Below are positions 1 to 5,360 of a DNA stretch of 13,794 bases, piece after piece. This DNA is from JALOAR01 sp041649615 (lineage in GTDB: Bacteria; Patescibacteriota; Minisyncoccia; UBA6257; Colwellbacteraceae), in assembly GCA_041649615.1 (NCBI GenBank), contig JBAZMT010000021.1, positions 1-13,794 on the forward strand. Direction: 5' to 3'. Every line of letters starts with the position of its first letter. The first letter of the stretch is position 1. The position numbers were made by a program, and so were the translations under genes. The notes beneath the pieces are model-generated. The model was not told the DNA's origin, searched no databases, and saw nothing but the letters and a program-made list of their open reading frames with translations.

Positions 1-69
1 ACACGTCGCCCGCTGCTCCTTCCCCGTAGGCAAAGCCCTCGTACCATCAGCAAGGCGTGCGTAGAACAT
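1..69 (-). CDS. Partial unknown protein, N-terminal 23 residues only
   Basis: The reading frame starts at an ATG at 69 and runs off the left edge without a stop (begins MFYARLADGTRA). The start was chosen because a class 2 promoter (GGTGTA, then 10 nt, then ATG) lies directly upstream, the same arrangement as at seven other starts here. That promoter overlaps the last codons of the zinc-ribbon gene that ends at 79, so the two minus-strand genes are packed end to end. Too little sequence is present to suggest a function. Confidence 0.5.
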   Translation of the reverse strand, partial: MFYARLADGTRALPTGKEQRATC

Positions 70-85
70 ACCAGGTCCCTACACC
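70..85 (-). promoter_or_regulatory. Class 2 leaderless promoter
   Basis: On the minus strand GGTGTA is followed by 10 nt and ATG. The -10 would be TAGGGA, ending 6 nt before the start codon, which leaves no room for a leader. It overlaps the C-terminal codons and TAG stop of the upstream gene. Confidence 0.5.
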
Positions 86-624
86 GGAGAAGAACCACCG
101 GACAAGCTGACACCCACCCCCAGATTCTCCGGCCCCCACGGCTCGCCTCCACCCTCCCCATGCCCCGGGTCCGGAACAAGCAACGCCCGGGCCTCCGCTA
201 TCTCCGGATGCCTCGCCTCGAACGCCTCCCGGGTGCCCTCGTTGGCCTCCTCGACGGCCAAGACCCCCTTGCAGCACACCGGGCAGGTGCAGGTGCGTTG
301 ATGAATATACGGCCAAGTCACCCGCCCCAGCCGTATCGCCCGCCGCTGAAACTTCTCCGCCAACTGCCGGGCATTCTCAGTACGAATGCCCAACATCTCC
401 CCCACCAACCGAAACGATAGCCCCTGAGCCTTCAGCCGGACTACCTCCCGCTCACGACTCACCGCCCGCTCGTGGATCTCCTCCTTGGTCTGCACCTGCG
501 CAGCAACACAGCCACACTTCGCACAGGTCATCTTGTGGACGACCACAGGCTTTCGCTCCCTCGAAGGCTTCCCCTCCAGGTAAAACGCATCTCCTCCACA
601 ACACTCACAGCAGAACCTGGCCAT
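79..624 (-). CDS. Zinc-ribbon / helix-turn-helix DNA-binding protein, 181 aa
   Basis: Probable sequence-specific DNA-binding protein. The N-terminus has a cysteine cluster (C5, C6, C8, C9 with C34, C37, C39) typical of a zinc ribbon. Residues about 61-97 form a helix-turn-helix like those of resolvases and sigma-region-4 domains (VVRLKAQGLSFRLVGEMLGI followed by a basic recognition helix). A second cysteine cluster (C112, C114, C117, C118) follows, then a Gly/Pro-rich tail. The ATG at 624 is preferred over an in-frame ATG at 663 because GGTGTA lies 9 nt before it. It could be a transcription regulator of this replicon; no target can be named. The fold is inferred from pattern only, without a database match. 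Confidence 0.75.
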   Translation of the reverse strand: MARFCCECCGGDAFYLEGKPSRERKPVVVHKMTCAKCGCVAAQVQTKEEIHERAVSREREVVRLKAQGLSFRLVGEMLGIRTENARQLAEKFQRRAIRLGRVTWPYIHQRTCTCPVCCKGVLAVEEANEGTREAFEARHPEIAEARALLVPDPGHGEGGGEPWGPENLGVGVSLSGGSSPV

Positions 625-639
625 CCCCCGATCTACACC
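625..639 (-). promoter_or_regulatory. Class 2 leaderless promoter
   Basis: GGTGTA, 9 nt, ATG on the minus strand, with TAGATC as the candidate -10. The intervening run of five G could also act as a weak ribosome-binding site. Confidence 0.55.
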
Positions 640-814
640 ACCGGGGCCAAATCCGTCGCCCACCCGGGCCCAATGGCCGGGACTCCCGAAGTACGGCCCC
701 AGGGGTCACTGACAAAACTGACGAAACTACACCCCGATGGCAGTTTCATGGCCCGGAGGGCCCCGAATCGCCCCCGCCCCCTCCCGAAACTGCTCCCCAA
801 CCCCCGTCAGACGC

Positions 815-1111
815 CTACTCGTCCCCCAACAGGTGCTGCCACTGCGTCCGCCGTGGCCCACTCCAACGCTCGAATATTTCCGTTGCTCTCTGAAGGTTTG
901 TTTCAAAATCCCCGAGAGAACCTCCATGCGCACGAATCTCCTGCGCAATATAAAGGACGTTTTGGTAGATGCCCTCACTAGCAGGGTCATCAGGGTGCGC
1001 CAAAGCCCTCTCCAAGGGGTTCCAGAGAGACCTCAGGAGCGTCTCCCGGTCCTCTGGCGTCGCCACATACTTGGCGATGACCTTCCTGCGGGTTTCCTCT
1101 GAAATCTCCAT
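815..1111 (-). CDS. Small helical protein with C-terminal RTQWQHLL tag, 98 aa
   Basis: Unrecognised. The body (residues 1-85) is predicted largely helical and charged. The last 12 residues are RRTQWQHLLGDE, the tag shared by eight proteins in this window (consensus R/K-x-Q-W-[QDE]-[HW]-L-[LQ]). The in-frame ATG at 1111 is preferred to the one at 1141 because a good -10 (TATACT) ends 7 nt upstream, giving a leaderless start. The next gene on this strand starts about 190 nt downstream from its own promoter. The helical-body-plus-tag layout matches the genes at 8418, 8740 and 11732. Confidence 0.75.
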   Translation of the reverse strand: MEISEETRRKVIAKYVATPEDRETLLRSLWNPLERALAHPDDPASEGIYQNVLYIAQEIRAHGGSLGDFETNLQRATEIFERWSGPRRTQWQHLLGDE

Positions 1112-1118
1112 ACAGGGC

Positions 1119-1124
1119 AGTATA
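1119..1124 (-). promoter_or_regulatory. -10 box TATACT of tagged gene
   Basis: TATACT on the minus strand lies 7 nt before the ATG at 1111, so the transcript would be leaderless. No convincing -35 is visible at the usual spacing. Confidence 0.5.
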
Positions 1125-1231
1125 CTAGGTTGCGAAGGCAATTATCCGTAAATCACCACCGGGCCAAAATTTGAAGGGCTGCCGGCCTCGTAGACGGGAC
1201 TCCTTCAATGGGGTGGGGGAAGCTACGTAAC

Positions 1232-1251
1232 CCTGGGTAGATTCACCCAGG
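1232..1251. repeat. Inverted repeat CCTGGGT / ACCCAGG
   Basis: Perfect 7-bp arms around a 6-nt loop. No T tract follows on either strand, so a protein-binding site or weak hairpin is as likely as a terminator. Confidence 0.5.
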
Positions 1252-1577
1252 CCCCGTACCGGCGCCGCCAGGCGCCCTTACCCGGCCAGGGTCCCTGTGG
1301 TCCGCCTCGCCCTCAAACGCCCTCCACGGGGCAGCCAGCGGCCCGCACGGCCCGGTTTTTTTGGAAATGCCGAGCGAGGTCCGTACGCCAACTGAATACG
1401 CCTTCTCCCCCCTATGGCCGGCTGGCCGATCATAATCTCACGGTTTTGTATGTTCCGGGAAATCTCCGTGCCAGCCAGGGCCCTCCGGGCCATCGGCCAG
1501 GCACGACCTTCACATGTTCCAGCAAAACCTGGACGCTACCCTCCGGGTCTCGTCAGGGTCAAGCTCGTGACTCACTC

Positions 1578-1640
1578 TGTCACACCTGGCCCACCCCTGT
1601 CACACCTGGCCCATGGGCCACCACCCTTGTCACACCTGGC
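1578..1640 (+). repeat. Three copies of TGTCACACCTGGC at 20- and 30-bp spacing
   Basis: Copies start at 1578, 1598 and 1628, all identical over 13 nt and similar beyond. The 20- and 30-bp periods are close to two and three helical turns, so all copies face the same side of the DNA. This is the look of an iteron or operator array. Confidence 0.75.
1607..1620. repeat. Palindrome TGGCCCATGGGCCA
   Basis: Perfect 14-bp palindrome beginning in the second copy of the direct repeat and running toward the third. Confidence 0.6.
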
Positions 1641-1687
1641 ACAGAGTCAACATCCTGAGTTACTCTGGAGGGGGGAGGGTGTAGTAG

Positions 1688-1722
1688 ACTCAGGGTATAC
1701 CCATTGGGGGTACACCCTGAGT
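1688..1722. promoter_or_regulatory. Large inverted repeat upstream of the 1739 gene
   Basis: Arms ACTCAGGGTATACCC and GGGTACACCCTGAGT pair at 14 of 15 positions around a 5-nt centre. It ends 16 bp before the ATG at 1739, where a promoter would lie, so it is a good candidate operator; on RNA it would be a strong hairpin. Confidence 0.65.
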
Positions 1723-1738
1723 GGACTGGAGTATTCCC

Positions 1739-1951
1739 ATGAGTAAGAAAGCGCCTACATTGTGGGCCCTGGCCAAGGAGATAGTTGCACCGCCACCGGC
1801 TGAAGGGCTGGAGGAGTATTGGGCCCAGGCTCAGGCCCTATGGGCCAGAGCAGGGCATTACCGGTCCTTCTCCTACCGGAGGCTACAGCAGCTCGTCTTG
1901 GAGAGGGTAGGAGGGGTCCCTGGGCCCGTACCCGCCCGTGAGGGCATGTAG
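1739..1951 (+). CDS. Unknown small protein, 70 aa
   Basis: Unrecognised. It begins MSKKAPTLWALAKEIV and has two likely helices, one rich in Trp/Ala (residues about 22-38) and a basic one (about 44-58), then a Pro/Gly tail. The ATG at 1739 is preferred over an upstream in-frame GTG at 1721, which lies inside the large inverted repeat. The gene stands alone between that repeat and the TTCC[AT]GGTA site cluster beginning at 1980, so it may be controlled by a repressor binding nearby. The size would suit a small DNA-binding or antirepressor protein, but no motif proves it. Confidence 0.6.
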   Translation: MSKKAPTLWALAKEIVAPPPAEGLEEYWAQAQALWARAGHYRSFSYRRLQQLVLERVGGVPGPVPAREGM

Positions 1952-1979
1952 GGGCCTGGGAGGGCCTCAGAACTATTAT

Positions 1980-2084
1980 TTCCTGGTGAGAGGAACCGCT
2001 GGGGCTGGTTCCAGGTACCTATAGTTAGGGGGCTAATTCTATCTACCAGGAATGGGGGTGCTATTTCCAGGTACCTATAGTTAG
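1980..2084. repeat. Cluster of TTCC[AT]GGTA sites with a 20-bp direct repeat
   Basis: Sites: 1980-1988 (TTCCTGGTG), 2009-2028 and 2065-2084 (both TTCCAGGTACCTATAGTTAG, identical over 20 bp and 56 bp apart), and 2044-2052 in the opposite orientation. The same 9-mer recurs in the gap upstream of the genes at 9693 and 12618. It is likely a dispersed operator for a replicon-wide repressor. Confidence 0.7.
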
Positions 2085-2154
2085 CGGGGCAATTCTTTAC
2101 AGAAGGAATTGGGTGCAAAGCTCCAGTGTAAGGGCAAGGAGGGTCGATTTTCGG

Positions 2155-2186
2155 GTTACTCCGAGGGACTCGGGGGTAGTAGAGAC
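2155..2186 (+). promoter_or_regulatory. Class 1 promoter, copy 1
   Basis: GTTACT (2155-2160), 16 nt, TAGTAG (2177-2182), AGAC, then ATG at 2187. The 16-nt spacer holds a perfect inverted repeat CCGAG-GGA-CTCGG. A GATTTT lies just upstream, as in most other copies. Confidence 0.8.
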
Positions 2187-2510
2187 ATGACGACCTCGAA
2201 GCTCCAGTGCCCCCACCGCGTCTCTGGTCCCTGCCCCGTCTGCGAGGCCGAAGAAGCCCGCTACGAACGTGATGTGGCCGAGTCGGTGTCCCTCTACGAG
2301 GCCGAGTGCCTGTACGGTTCGACCGGCTGGGACGAGCACTGCGAGTTCGAGGCCGGTGCCGAGAACATGGAGCTTCGAGCCATGCGCCTCGAAGCCGAGC
2401 GTGAAGCTGAGCTGGAGGCCCACTGGGCTGCTGAAGAAGCCGCCGAAGAGGCCGAGGCCGCCCACTACGAGGTCCTCGTGGCCGATTCCTACGAGATCCC
2501 CACCCCATGA
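2187..2510 (+). CDS. Zn-knuckle protein with acidic helical tail, 107 aa
   Basis: Unrecognised. Residues 8-19 hold C8, H10, C16 and C19 (CPHRVSGPCPVC), a likely small zinc-binding knuckle. From about residue 20 the protein is strongly acidic and Ala/Glu-rich, with a probable long helix or coiled coil at 60-95. The start is fixed by the class 1 promoter, which puts the ATG at the very 5' end of the mRNA, so translation is probably leaderless. Its TGA overlaps the ATG of the next gene (ATGA), so the two should be translated together. Confidence 0.75.
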   Translation: MTTSKLQCPHRVSGPCPVCEAEEARYERDVAESVSLYEAECLYGSTGWDEHCEFEAGAENMELRAMRLEAEREAELEAHWAAEEAAEEAEAAHYEVLVADSYEIPTP

Positions 2511-2728
2511 CTGAGCACGAACACCGCGGCGTCCCCTTCACCATCGGCCCCCGGACCCCGTGCCCCGGGATCGGCTGGAAGATCCCCCGGACGGACCCCC
2601 TGGGACGTCCTCTGGCCCCCCTGGAGTCGCAGGGGGCCTTCTACGACGACTGCGAGGACCATCCTGAGGGGGCCTACGCGTGGGCCGAAACTGCCTGCCG
2701 GAGGTTCATCGACAAGGCGTTGGGGTAA
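2507..2728 (+). CDS. Unknown small protein, 73 aa
   Basis: Unrecognised. It is the second gene of a two-gene operon, starting inside the stop codon of the first (ATGA overlap), which implies translational coupling. It is Pro- and acid-rich in the middle (DDCEDHPEGAYAWAETACRR) and ends in a short helix. Two Cys do not make an obvious metal site. The stop codon lies in a GGGG-TAA-CCCC hairpin that precedes the next class 1 promoter. Confidence 0.65.
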   Translation: MTEHEHRGVPFTIGPRTPCPGIGWKIPRTDPLGRPLAPLESQGAFYDDCEDHPEGAYAWAETACRRFIDKALG

Positions 2729-2744
2729 CCCCCGTCGATTTCCT

Positions 2745-2776
2745 GTTACTCTCCGGGGGCTGGGGTTAGTAGAGAC
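2745..2776 (+). promoter_or_regulatory. Class 1 promoter, copy 2
   Basis: GTTACT (2745-2750), 16 nt, TAGTAG (2767-2772), AGAC, ATG at 2777, with CGATTTCC immediately upstream. Geometry is identical to copy 1. Confidence 0.8.
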
Positions 2777-3052
2777 ATGGCAACCCTCAGCGAGAAGTAC
2801 GCCGCCGAGACGCTCGTAACCCGGGCCTTGAACGACTCGACCCTCTGCCGGGAGTACCGGGAGCGGCTCACCAAGAAGCTCGGGGACGTGCCCATCATCG
2901 AGCCCCCGGGCTCGGGAGCTTCTCACCGGGCCTGTGCGCCCCGTTGGTGGGCCATTGTTGACCTGAAGACCCACGACATCCTCGGGGCCGGAGAGGCCCT
3001 CAGCGAGGCCCTGGAAGAGGCCATCGCCACGGTCAACGGGTGGAAGCCATGA
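2777..3052 (+). CDS. Unknown small protein, 91 aa
   Basis: Unrecognised. An N-terminal helical part (residues 1-38) is followed by a section with a Trp-rich strand (APRWWAIVDLKTHDIL) and a closing helix (ALSEALEEAIATV). The order strand, turn, then [ST]LEEAL-type helix is also seen in the proteins at 4553-4831 and 7633-8349, so these may share a small alpha/beta fold; that is a weak, eye-made comparison. The start is set by the class 1 promoter. Its TGA overlaps the ATG of the next gene. Confidence 0.7.
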   Translation: MATLSEKYAAETLVTRALNDSTLCREYRERLTKKLGDVPIIEPPGSGASHRACAPRWWAIVDLKTHDILGAGEALSEALEEAIATVNGWKP

Positions 3053-3294
3053 AAGAGCACCCCCAGCCCGCCAGTGGCTACGCCTACCTGGCTGACGACA
3101 CGGTCCATGACCGGAACTTCCGCCGGTGCCCCAGCGAGCGGTGGGGTACCGTGCTGATCACACCGGACAAGGCGGGGCCCTGGCACTGGCTGGGAACCCG
3201 GGAGATCGATGGCGTCCGCTGCAACGTGTGGCGGGTCATCGAGCCCATGACCGGCGCCCCCGTGTGGTACGCCCAGTCCGTGGCCGGCTGCTGA
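3049..3294 (+). CDS. Unknown small protein, 81 aa
   Basis: Unrecognised. ATG 3049 overlaps the preceding stop (ATGA), which favours it over the in-frame GTG at 3040. The sequence is rich in Trp and aromatic residues with alternating hydrophobics (WHWLGTREIDGVRCNVWRVI), suggesting a compact beta-sheet domain. It ends 25 bp before the CGTATG repeat array and closes the operon begun at 2777. Confidence 0.65.
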   Translation: MKEHPQPASGYAYLADDTVHDRNFRRCPSERWGTVLITPDKAGPWHWLGTREIDGVRCNVWRVIEPMTGAPVWYAQSVAGC

Positions 3295-3323
3295 TCCACA
3301 CCACAGCGGGTTTGAGCTAACCT

Positions 3324-3607
3324 CGTATGGTATGGGGGGTCCTCATACGAAGGATTCATACGGGCAAACCATTTCCCCAAACCATTTAGGCAAACCATTC
3401 GTCCGTATGATCGCTCCGTATGGCACCGCTCCCGTATGAGCCATACGGCGGGCTCATACGAGCAAACCATTCGTCCGTAACGGCCGGTGGGGTTTTCCCG
3501 AACCATTCTTCCGTATGGGGCGAAGGCACACCACAGGGCGTTCTCCCAAAGCATTCCTCCGTACGAGGCGAAGGCACACCACAGGGCGTCCTCGCGAACC
3601 GTTCGTG
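3324..3607. repeat. Gene-free array of CGTATG and AAACCATTC repeats
   Basis: No gene is convincing in 3295-3633. CGTATG or its complement occurs at 3324, 3344, 3357, 3404, 3417, 3433, 3442, 3455 and 3512 (a CGTACG variant at 3560), often in pairs exactly 13 bp apart. A perfect CCGTATG-AGC-CATACGG palindrome spans 3432-3448. AAACCATT[CT]-type repeats recur at about 3366, 3379, 3392, 3464, 3501 and 3549. The density and mixed orientation resemble an iteron, centromere or origin region. Confidence 0.75.
3499..3594 (+). repeat. Two tandem 48-bp units
   Basis: Two imperfect copies in register at a 48-bp period, each with a CATTC[TC]TCCGTA core followed by GGCGAAGGCACACCACAGGG (identical in both). 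They form the right end of the CGTATG array and a degenerate third start follows at about 3596. Confidence 0.75.
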
Positions 3608-3618
3608 GTTTTGGCTCC

Positions 3619-3633
3619 GGTGTAACGAAGGCC
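3619..3633 (+). promoter_or_regulatory. Class 2 leaderless promoter
   Basis: GGTGTA, 9 nt, ATG at 3634; candidate -10 TAACGA. It lies at the right edge of the repeat array, so a protein bound there could control it. Confidence 0.5.
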
Positions 3634-3942
3634 ATGCCCCGTACCCAGTGGCAGCACCTTCAGGAAAATCTCCTGGAGCCCGTGACCTTGAAGGCCATCG
3701 ACGTCCGCCCTTACGCCTACGCCCTCTGGTGCTGCATCGAGGACGGCGTTCCTTTCGCCAACGACATCGTCTGCCGCAGGTGGTCCGACGACGGCAAACA
3801 CATCTGGTGGATGCTGGACACCCACAACTTCGCCAAGTACGAGCCCGACGAGCTAGTCGAAGTCATCGAGCTGGAGAACCCCTGGCTCCCGAGCGACTTT
3901 GAGGCCGAACACGAAGCGTTCTTGGCGAAGCGGCCTCCGTAG
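3634..3942 (+). CDS. Phage-type hypothetical with N-terminal RTQWQHL tag, 102 aa
   Basis: Unrecognised as to function. It begins MPRTQWQHLQENLLEP, so the peptide that other proteins here carry at the C-terminus is at the N-terminus (residues 3-10). The body (DIVCRRWSDDGKHIWWMLD, then a strand and an acidic helix) has the character of short phage hypothetical proteins. The ATG at 3634 is favoured over an in-frame upstream ATG (3487) because it sits 9 nt after GGTGTA and because the upstream stretch is repeat array. Its stop (3940-3942) is 1 nt from the stop of the convergent gene. Confidence 0.75.
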   Translation: MPRTQWQHLQENLLEPVTLKAIDVRPYAYALWCCIEDGVPFANDIVCRRWSDDGKHIWWMLDTHNFAKYEPDELVEVIELENPWLPSDFEAEHEAFLAKRPP

Positions 3943-3943
3943 C

Positions 3944-4228
3944 TCACGCCTTGTGCACCTCGACCCAAATGTCCTTGGACGCGATCAGCTCGGCCGTGGC
4001 TTCATCGGGGCTGAAACAATCCCGGAGCACACTTGTACTGGAAAGAACCACGAGTCGCTTTCTACGGTCCCGAAGGGCTACCTGGACCCGGACGCTCCAG
4101 TGGCCGTGGCGGTCAACGGCCCACTCGGGGTCCCAGCCGGAGGCAGGGGCCACGAACTCCGGGGCGAGATACTTCTCCAGGAGCTGAGCCTGGGCTTCGT
4201 AGTCCACCTTGCGGCTTTCCGTGATCAT
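3944..4228 (-). CDS. Unknown small protein, 94 aa
   Basis: Unrecognised. It begins MITESRKVDYEAQAQLLEKY; an N-terminal helix is followed by probable strands (EWAVDRHGHWSVRVQVAL and RLVVLSSTSVL) and a final helix and strand, a small alpha/beta fold. The ATG at 4228 overlaps the TGA of an upstream 37-codon reading frame (ATGA), which decides it over an in-frame ATG at 4282. Its expression is therefore probably coupled to that leader frame. It converges on the gene ending at 3942 with a 1-nt gap. Confidence 0.7.
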   Translation of the reverse strand: MITESRKVDYEAQAQLLEKYLAPEFVAPASGWDPEWAVDRHGHWSVRVQVALRDRRKRLVVLSSTSVLRDCFSPDEATAELIASKDIWVEVHKA

Positions 4229-4338
4229 GACGGCCTCGCTTCGGGTAGGGACGCCGTTATACGGGCGAGCCACAGGGCCCACTCAACTCGGGTAGGGACC
4301 GTAACGGGGCTCGGAGGCGGAGCGGGAATCGTCGGCAT
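4225..4338 (-). CDS. 37-aa leader peptide / small protein
   Basis: The class 1 promoter places an ATG at 4338 that opens a short frame (MPTIPAPPPSPVTVPTRVEW and on), Pro/Thr-rich at the start and hydrophobic in the middle (VEWALWLARITASL). Its TGA overlaps the ATG of the next gene. It may be a leader that delivers ribosomes to that gene, or a small protein of its own. Its reading frame is real only if the promoter start is used, which is supported by six other copies of the same promoter. Confidence 0.55.
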   Translation of the reverse strand: MPTIPAPPPSPVTVPTRVEWALWLARITASLPEARPS

Positions 4339-4370
4339 GACTCTACTACCCCGGGGTCTACCGAAGTAAC
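4339..4370 (-). promoter_or_regulatory. Class 1 promoter, copy 3
   Basis: On the minus strand: GTTACT (4370-4365), 16 nt, TAGTAG (4348-4343), AGTC, ATG at 4338. CGATTTC lies just upstream. Confidence 0.8.
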
Positions 4371-4385
4371 ACAGAAATCGTGGCG

Positions 4386-4420
4386 GAGAGCCCGAGGATC
4401 GTTCGGATCCCCGGGCTCTC
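4386..4420. terminator. Hairpin, possible bidirectional terminator
   Basis: A 15-bp stem with one mismatch (GAGAGCCCGAGGATC against GATCCCCGGGCTCTC) and a short loop is followed on the plus strand by GTTTTCGT. It insulates the class 1 promoter at 4339-4370 from the sequence upstream of it. Confidence 0.55.
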
Positions 4421-4552
4421 GTTTTCGTCGTCTCAGGTCACAGCGGGCGCCACCCGCCTGCGTTTCACTCGTCTCCGTGCCTCTTCGTTGTAGGTTGTTG
4501 CCGTTGTCGCGGCGTTTGCCGGCCCATCCCACACTGGGAGGCCCGGACTTAA

Positions 4553-4831
4553 TTAGCTGCGGGCCCCGGGCCCGATTGAAGCGGCTTCCTTCACCGCCGC
4601 CTCCAGGGCCTCTTCCAGGGTTGCCCCGTAGACCTTCAGCGCCAGCCGAAGGATCCGGACCTCGATTCTCCTCCCACGGCTGACCTTGACGGCCTTGGCC
4701 GGAACCTGGACGCTCCATCCGACCGGATCTTCGTCGTCCCCCTGGTAGTACACCAGGCTGACCGCTTCGGTCCTCACGTTGAGCGACGAAGCAATCTTCT
4801 TCAGGGTTTCTTCCAGGGAGTGGCTGTCCAT
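4553..4831 (-). CDS. Unknown small alpha/beta protein, 92 aa
   Basis: Unrecognised. Predicted order: helix (SLEETLKKIASSL), strand (AVSLVYYQGDD), strand (GWSVQVPAKAVKV), strand (RRIEVRILRLALKVYG), helix (TLEEALEAAVKEA). This resembles a single small alpha/beta domain; the final strand-helix resembles ends of other proteins in the window. The start at 4831 is fixed by the class 1 promoter, not the in-frame ATG at 4954. It is followed on the minus strand by the gap before the 4339-4370 promoter unit. Confidence 0.75.
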   Translation of the reverse strand: MDSHSLEETLKKIASSLNVRTEAVSLVYYQGDDEDPVGWSVQVPAKAVKVSRGRRIEVRILRLALKVYGATLEEALEAAVKEAASIGPGARS

Positions 4832-4863
4832 GTCTTTACTACCCGGAGGCCTCCCGTAGTAAC
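4832..4863 (-). promoter_or_regulatory. Class 1 promoter, copy 4
   Basis: On the minus strand: GTTACT (4863-4858), 16 nt, TAGTAA (4841-4836), AGAC, ATG at 4831. The spacer holds the palindrome GGAGGCCTCC, and CGATTTTTC lies just upstream. Confidence 0.8.
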
Positions 4864-4892
4864 GAAAAATCGACCGCCGCGCCCCAAATAGC

Positions 4893-4928
4893 GCTGAGGG
4901 GCCCGGTAGTGCCCCCGGGCCCCTCAGC
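4893..4928. terminator. Strong GC hairpin
   Basis: A perfect 14-bp stem (GCTGAGGGGCCCGG with its complement) around an 8-nt loop, without a clear T tract. It lies between the end of the 4969-5268 gene and the next class 1 promoter on the same strand, so it probably ends transcription of the former. Confidence 0.6.
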
Positions 4929-4968
4929 TTGACCGAACGGAAGATGACGACCAATGAACCCGAACACT

Positions 4969-5268
4969 CTACTTTACACCAGGAGGCCGCGAGGAACTCT
5001 TTCGAGCCTGGAGAAAGAGGAAGAACAAGTCCTGGAGACGATGGAGAATGCCCATTTCCGTGTTGTAAAGGTCCTCCGGGCCGATCCGACCCTCGATCCG
5101 ATCTTGCTCGGCCTTCTGTAGGTGGCCTTGTAACCGGAGCACGACCTGGAAGGTGCTCTCGTCTCTCAGGATGTAGGCCAGAAGGAAGGCGTCCTCAACC
5201 CGTTGCTGAGTCAAGACCAGCCCTTGGTGTTCATCGGGGACGGCTTTAGGGGAGAAGAGCGGGGTCAC
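4969..5268 (-). CDS. AFLLAY-family small helical protein, 99 aa
   Basis: Function unknown. Residues 23-32 read RVEDAFLLAY, and the following about 60 residues align by eye with the protein at 9884-10093 (RIENAFLLAY, then a similarly spaced acidic turn, G-x-I, E and T-E pairs, and a final L..LF). The two are paralogues, which shows both are real genes. The GTG at 5268 is the chosen start: it lies 9 nt after GGTGTA, in frame with the conserved part. The C-terminus is basic (ARKSSSRPPGVK). The promoter faces a mirror-image copy of itself. Confidence 0.75.
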   Translation of the reverse strand: MTPLFSPKAVPDEHQGLVLTQQRVEDAFLLAYILRDESTFQVVLRLQGHLQKAEQDRIEGRIGPEDLYNTEMGILHRLQDLFFLFLQARKSSSRPPGVK

Positions 5269-5283
5269 CTTGTCATTTACACC
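5269..5283 (-). promoter_or_regulatory. Class 2 leaderless promoter
   Basis: GGTGTA, 9 nt, GTG at 5268 on the minus strand; candidate -10 TAAATG. It forms the left half of the inverted repeat at 5278-5295. Confidence 0.5.
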
Positions 5284-5295
5284 AGGCTTGGTGTA
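5278..5295. promoter_or_regulatory. Symmetric double promoter TACACCA-GGCT-TGGTGTA
   Basis: Perfect 7-bp inverted repeat whose two arms each contain GGTGTA, one pointing left toward the GTG at 5268 and one pointing right toward the gene at 5361. It may drive both genes from one site. Confidence 0.5.
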
Positions 5296-5360
5296 TCTCC
5301 TTCCTGCCTGCAAAGGACACCCCAGATCCTTTTCCTCTGGGACGGACAACGGAGAACCCC

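Larger units (their letters stand above)
1112..1738. other. Gene-free regulatory stretch
   Basis: No convincing gene is seen in these 627 nt; reading frames on both strands are short, low-complexity and lack promoters or ribosome-binding sites of the kinds used elsewhere here. It holds a small hairpin (1232-1251), a phased triplicate repeat (1578-1640) with a palindrome inside it (1607-1620), and a large inverted repeat (1688-1722) just before the next gene. The layout suggests a control region or an origin between oppositely directed gene blocks. Confidence 0.6.

Noticed and set aside
2097..2544. Minus-strand frames over 2097-2544
   Set aside because: Antisense shadows of the operon at 2187-2728, which has a clear promoter and coupled start.
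3324..3607. CRISPR array
   Set aside because: Repeats are short, vary in spacing and orientation, and there are no unique spacers of constant length or cas genes.
3084..3635. Long minus-strand frame with repeated YGRMV-type segments
   Set aside because: It runs antisense through the plus-strand gene at 3049-3294 and the repeats simply translate the CGTATG array, whose 48-bp unit is a multiple of three.
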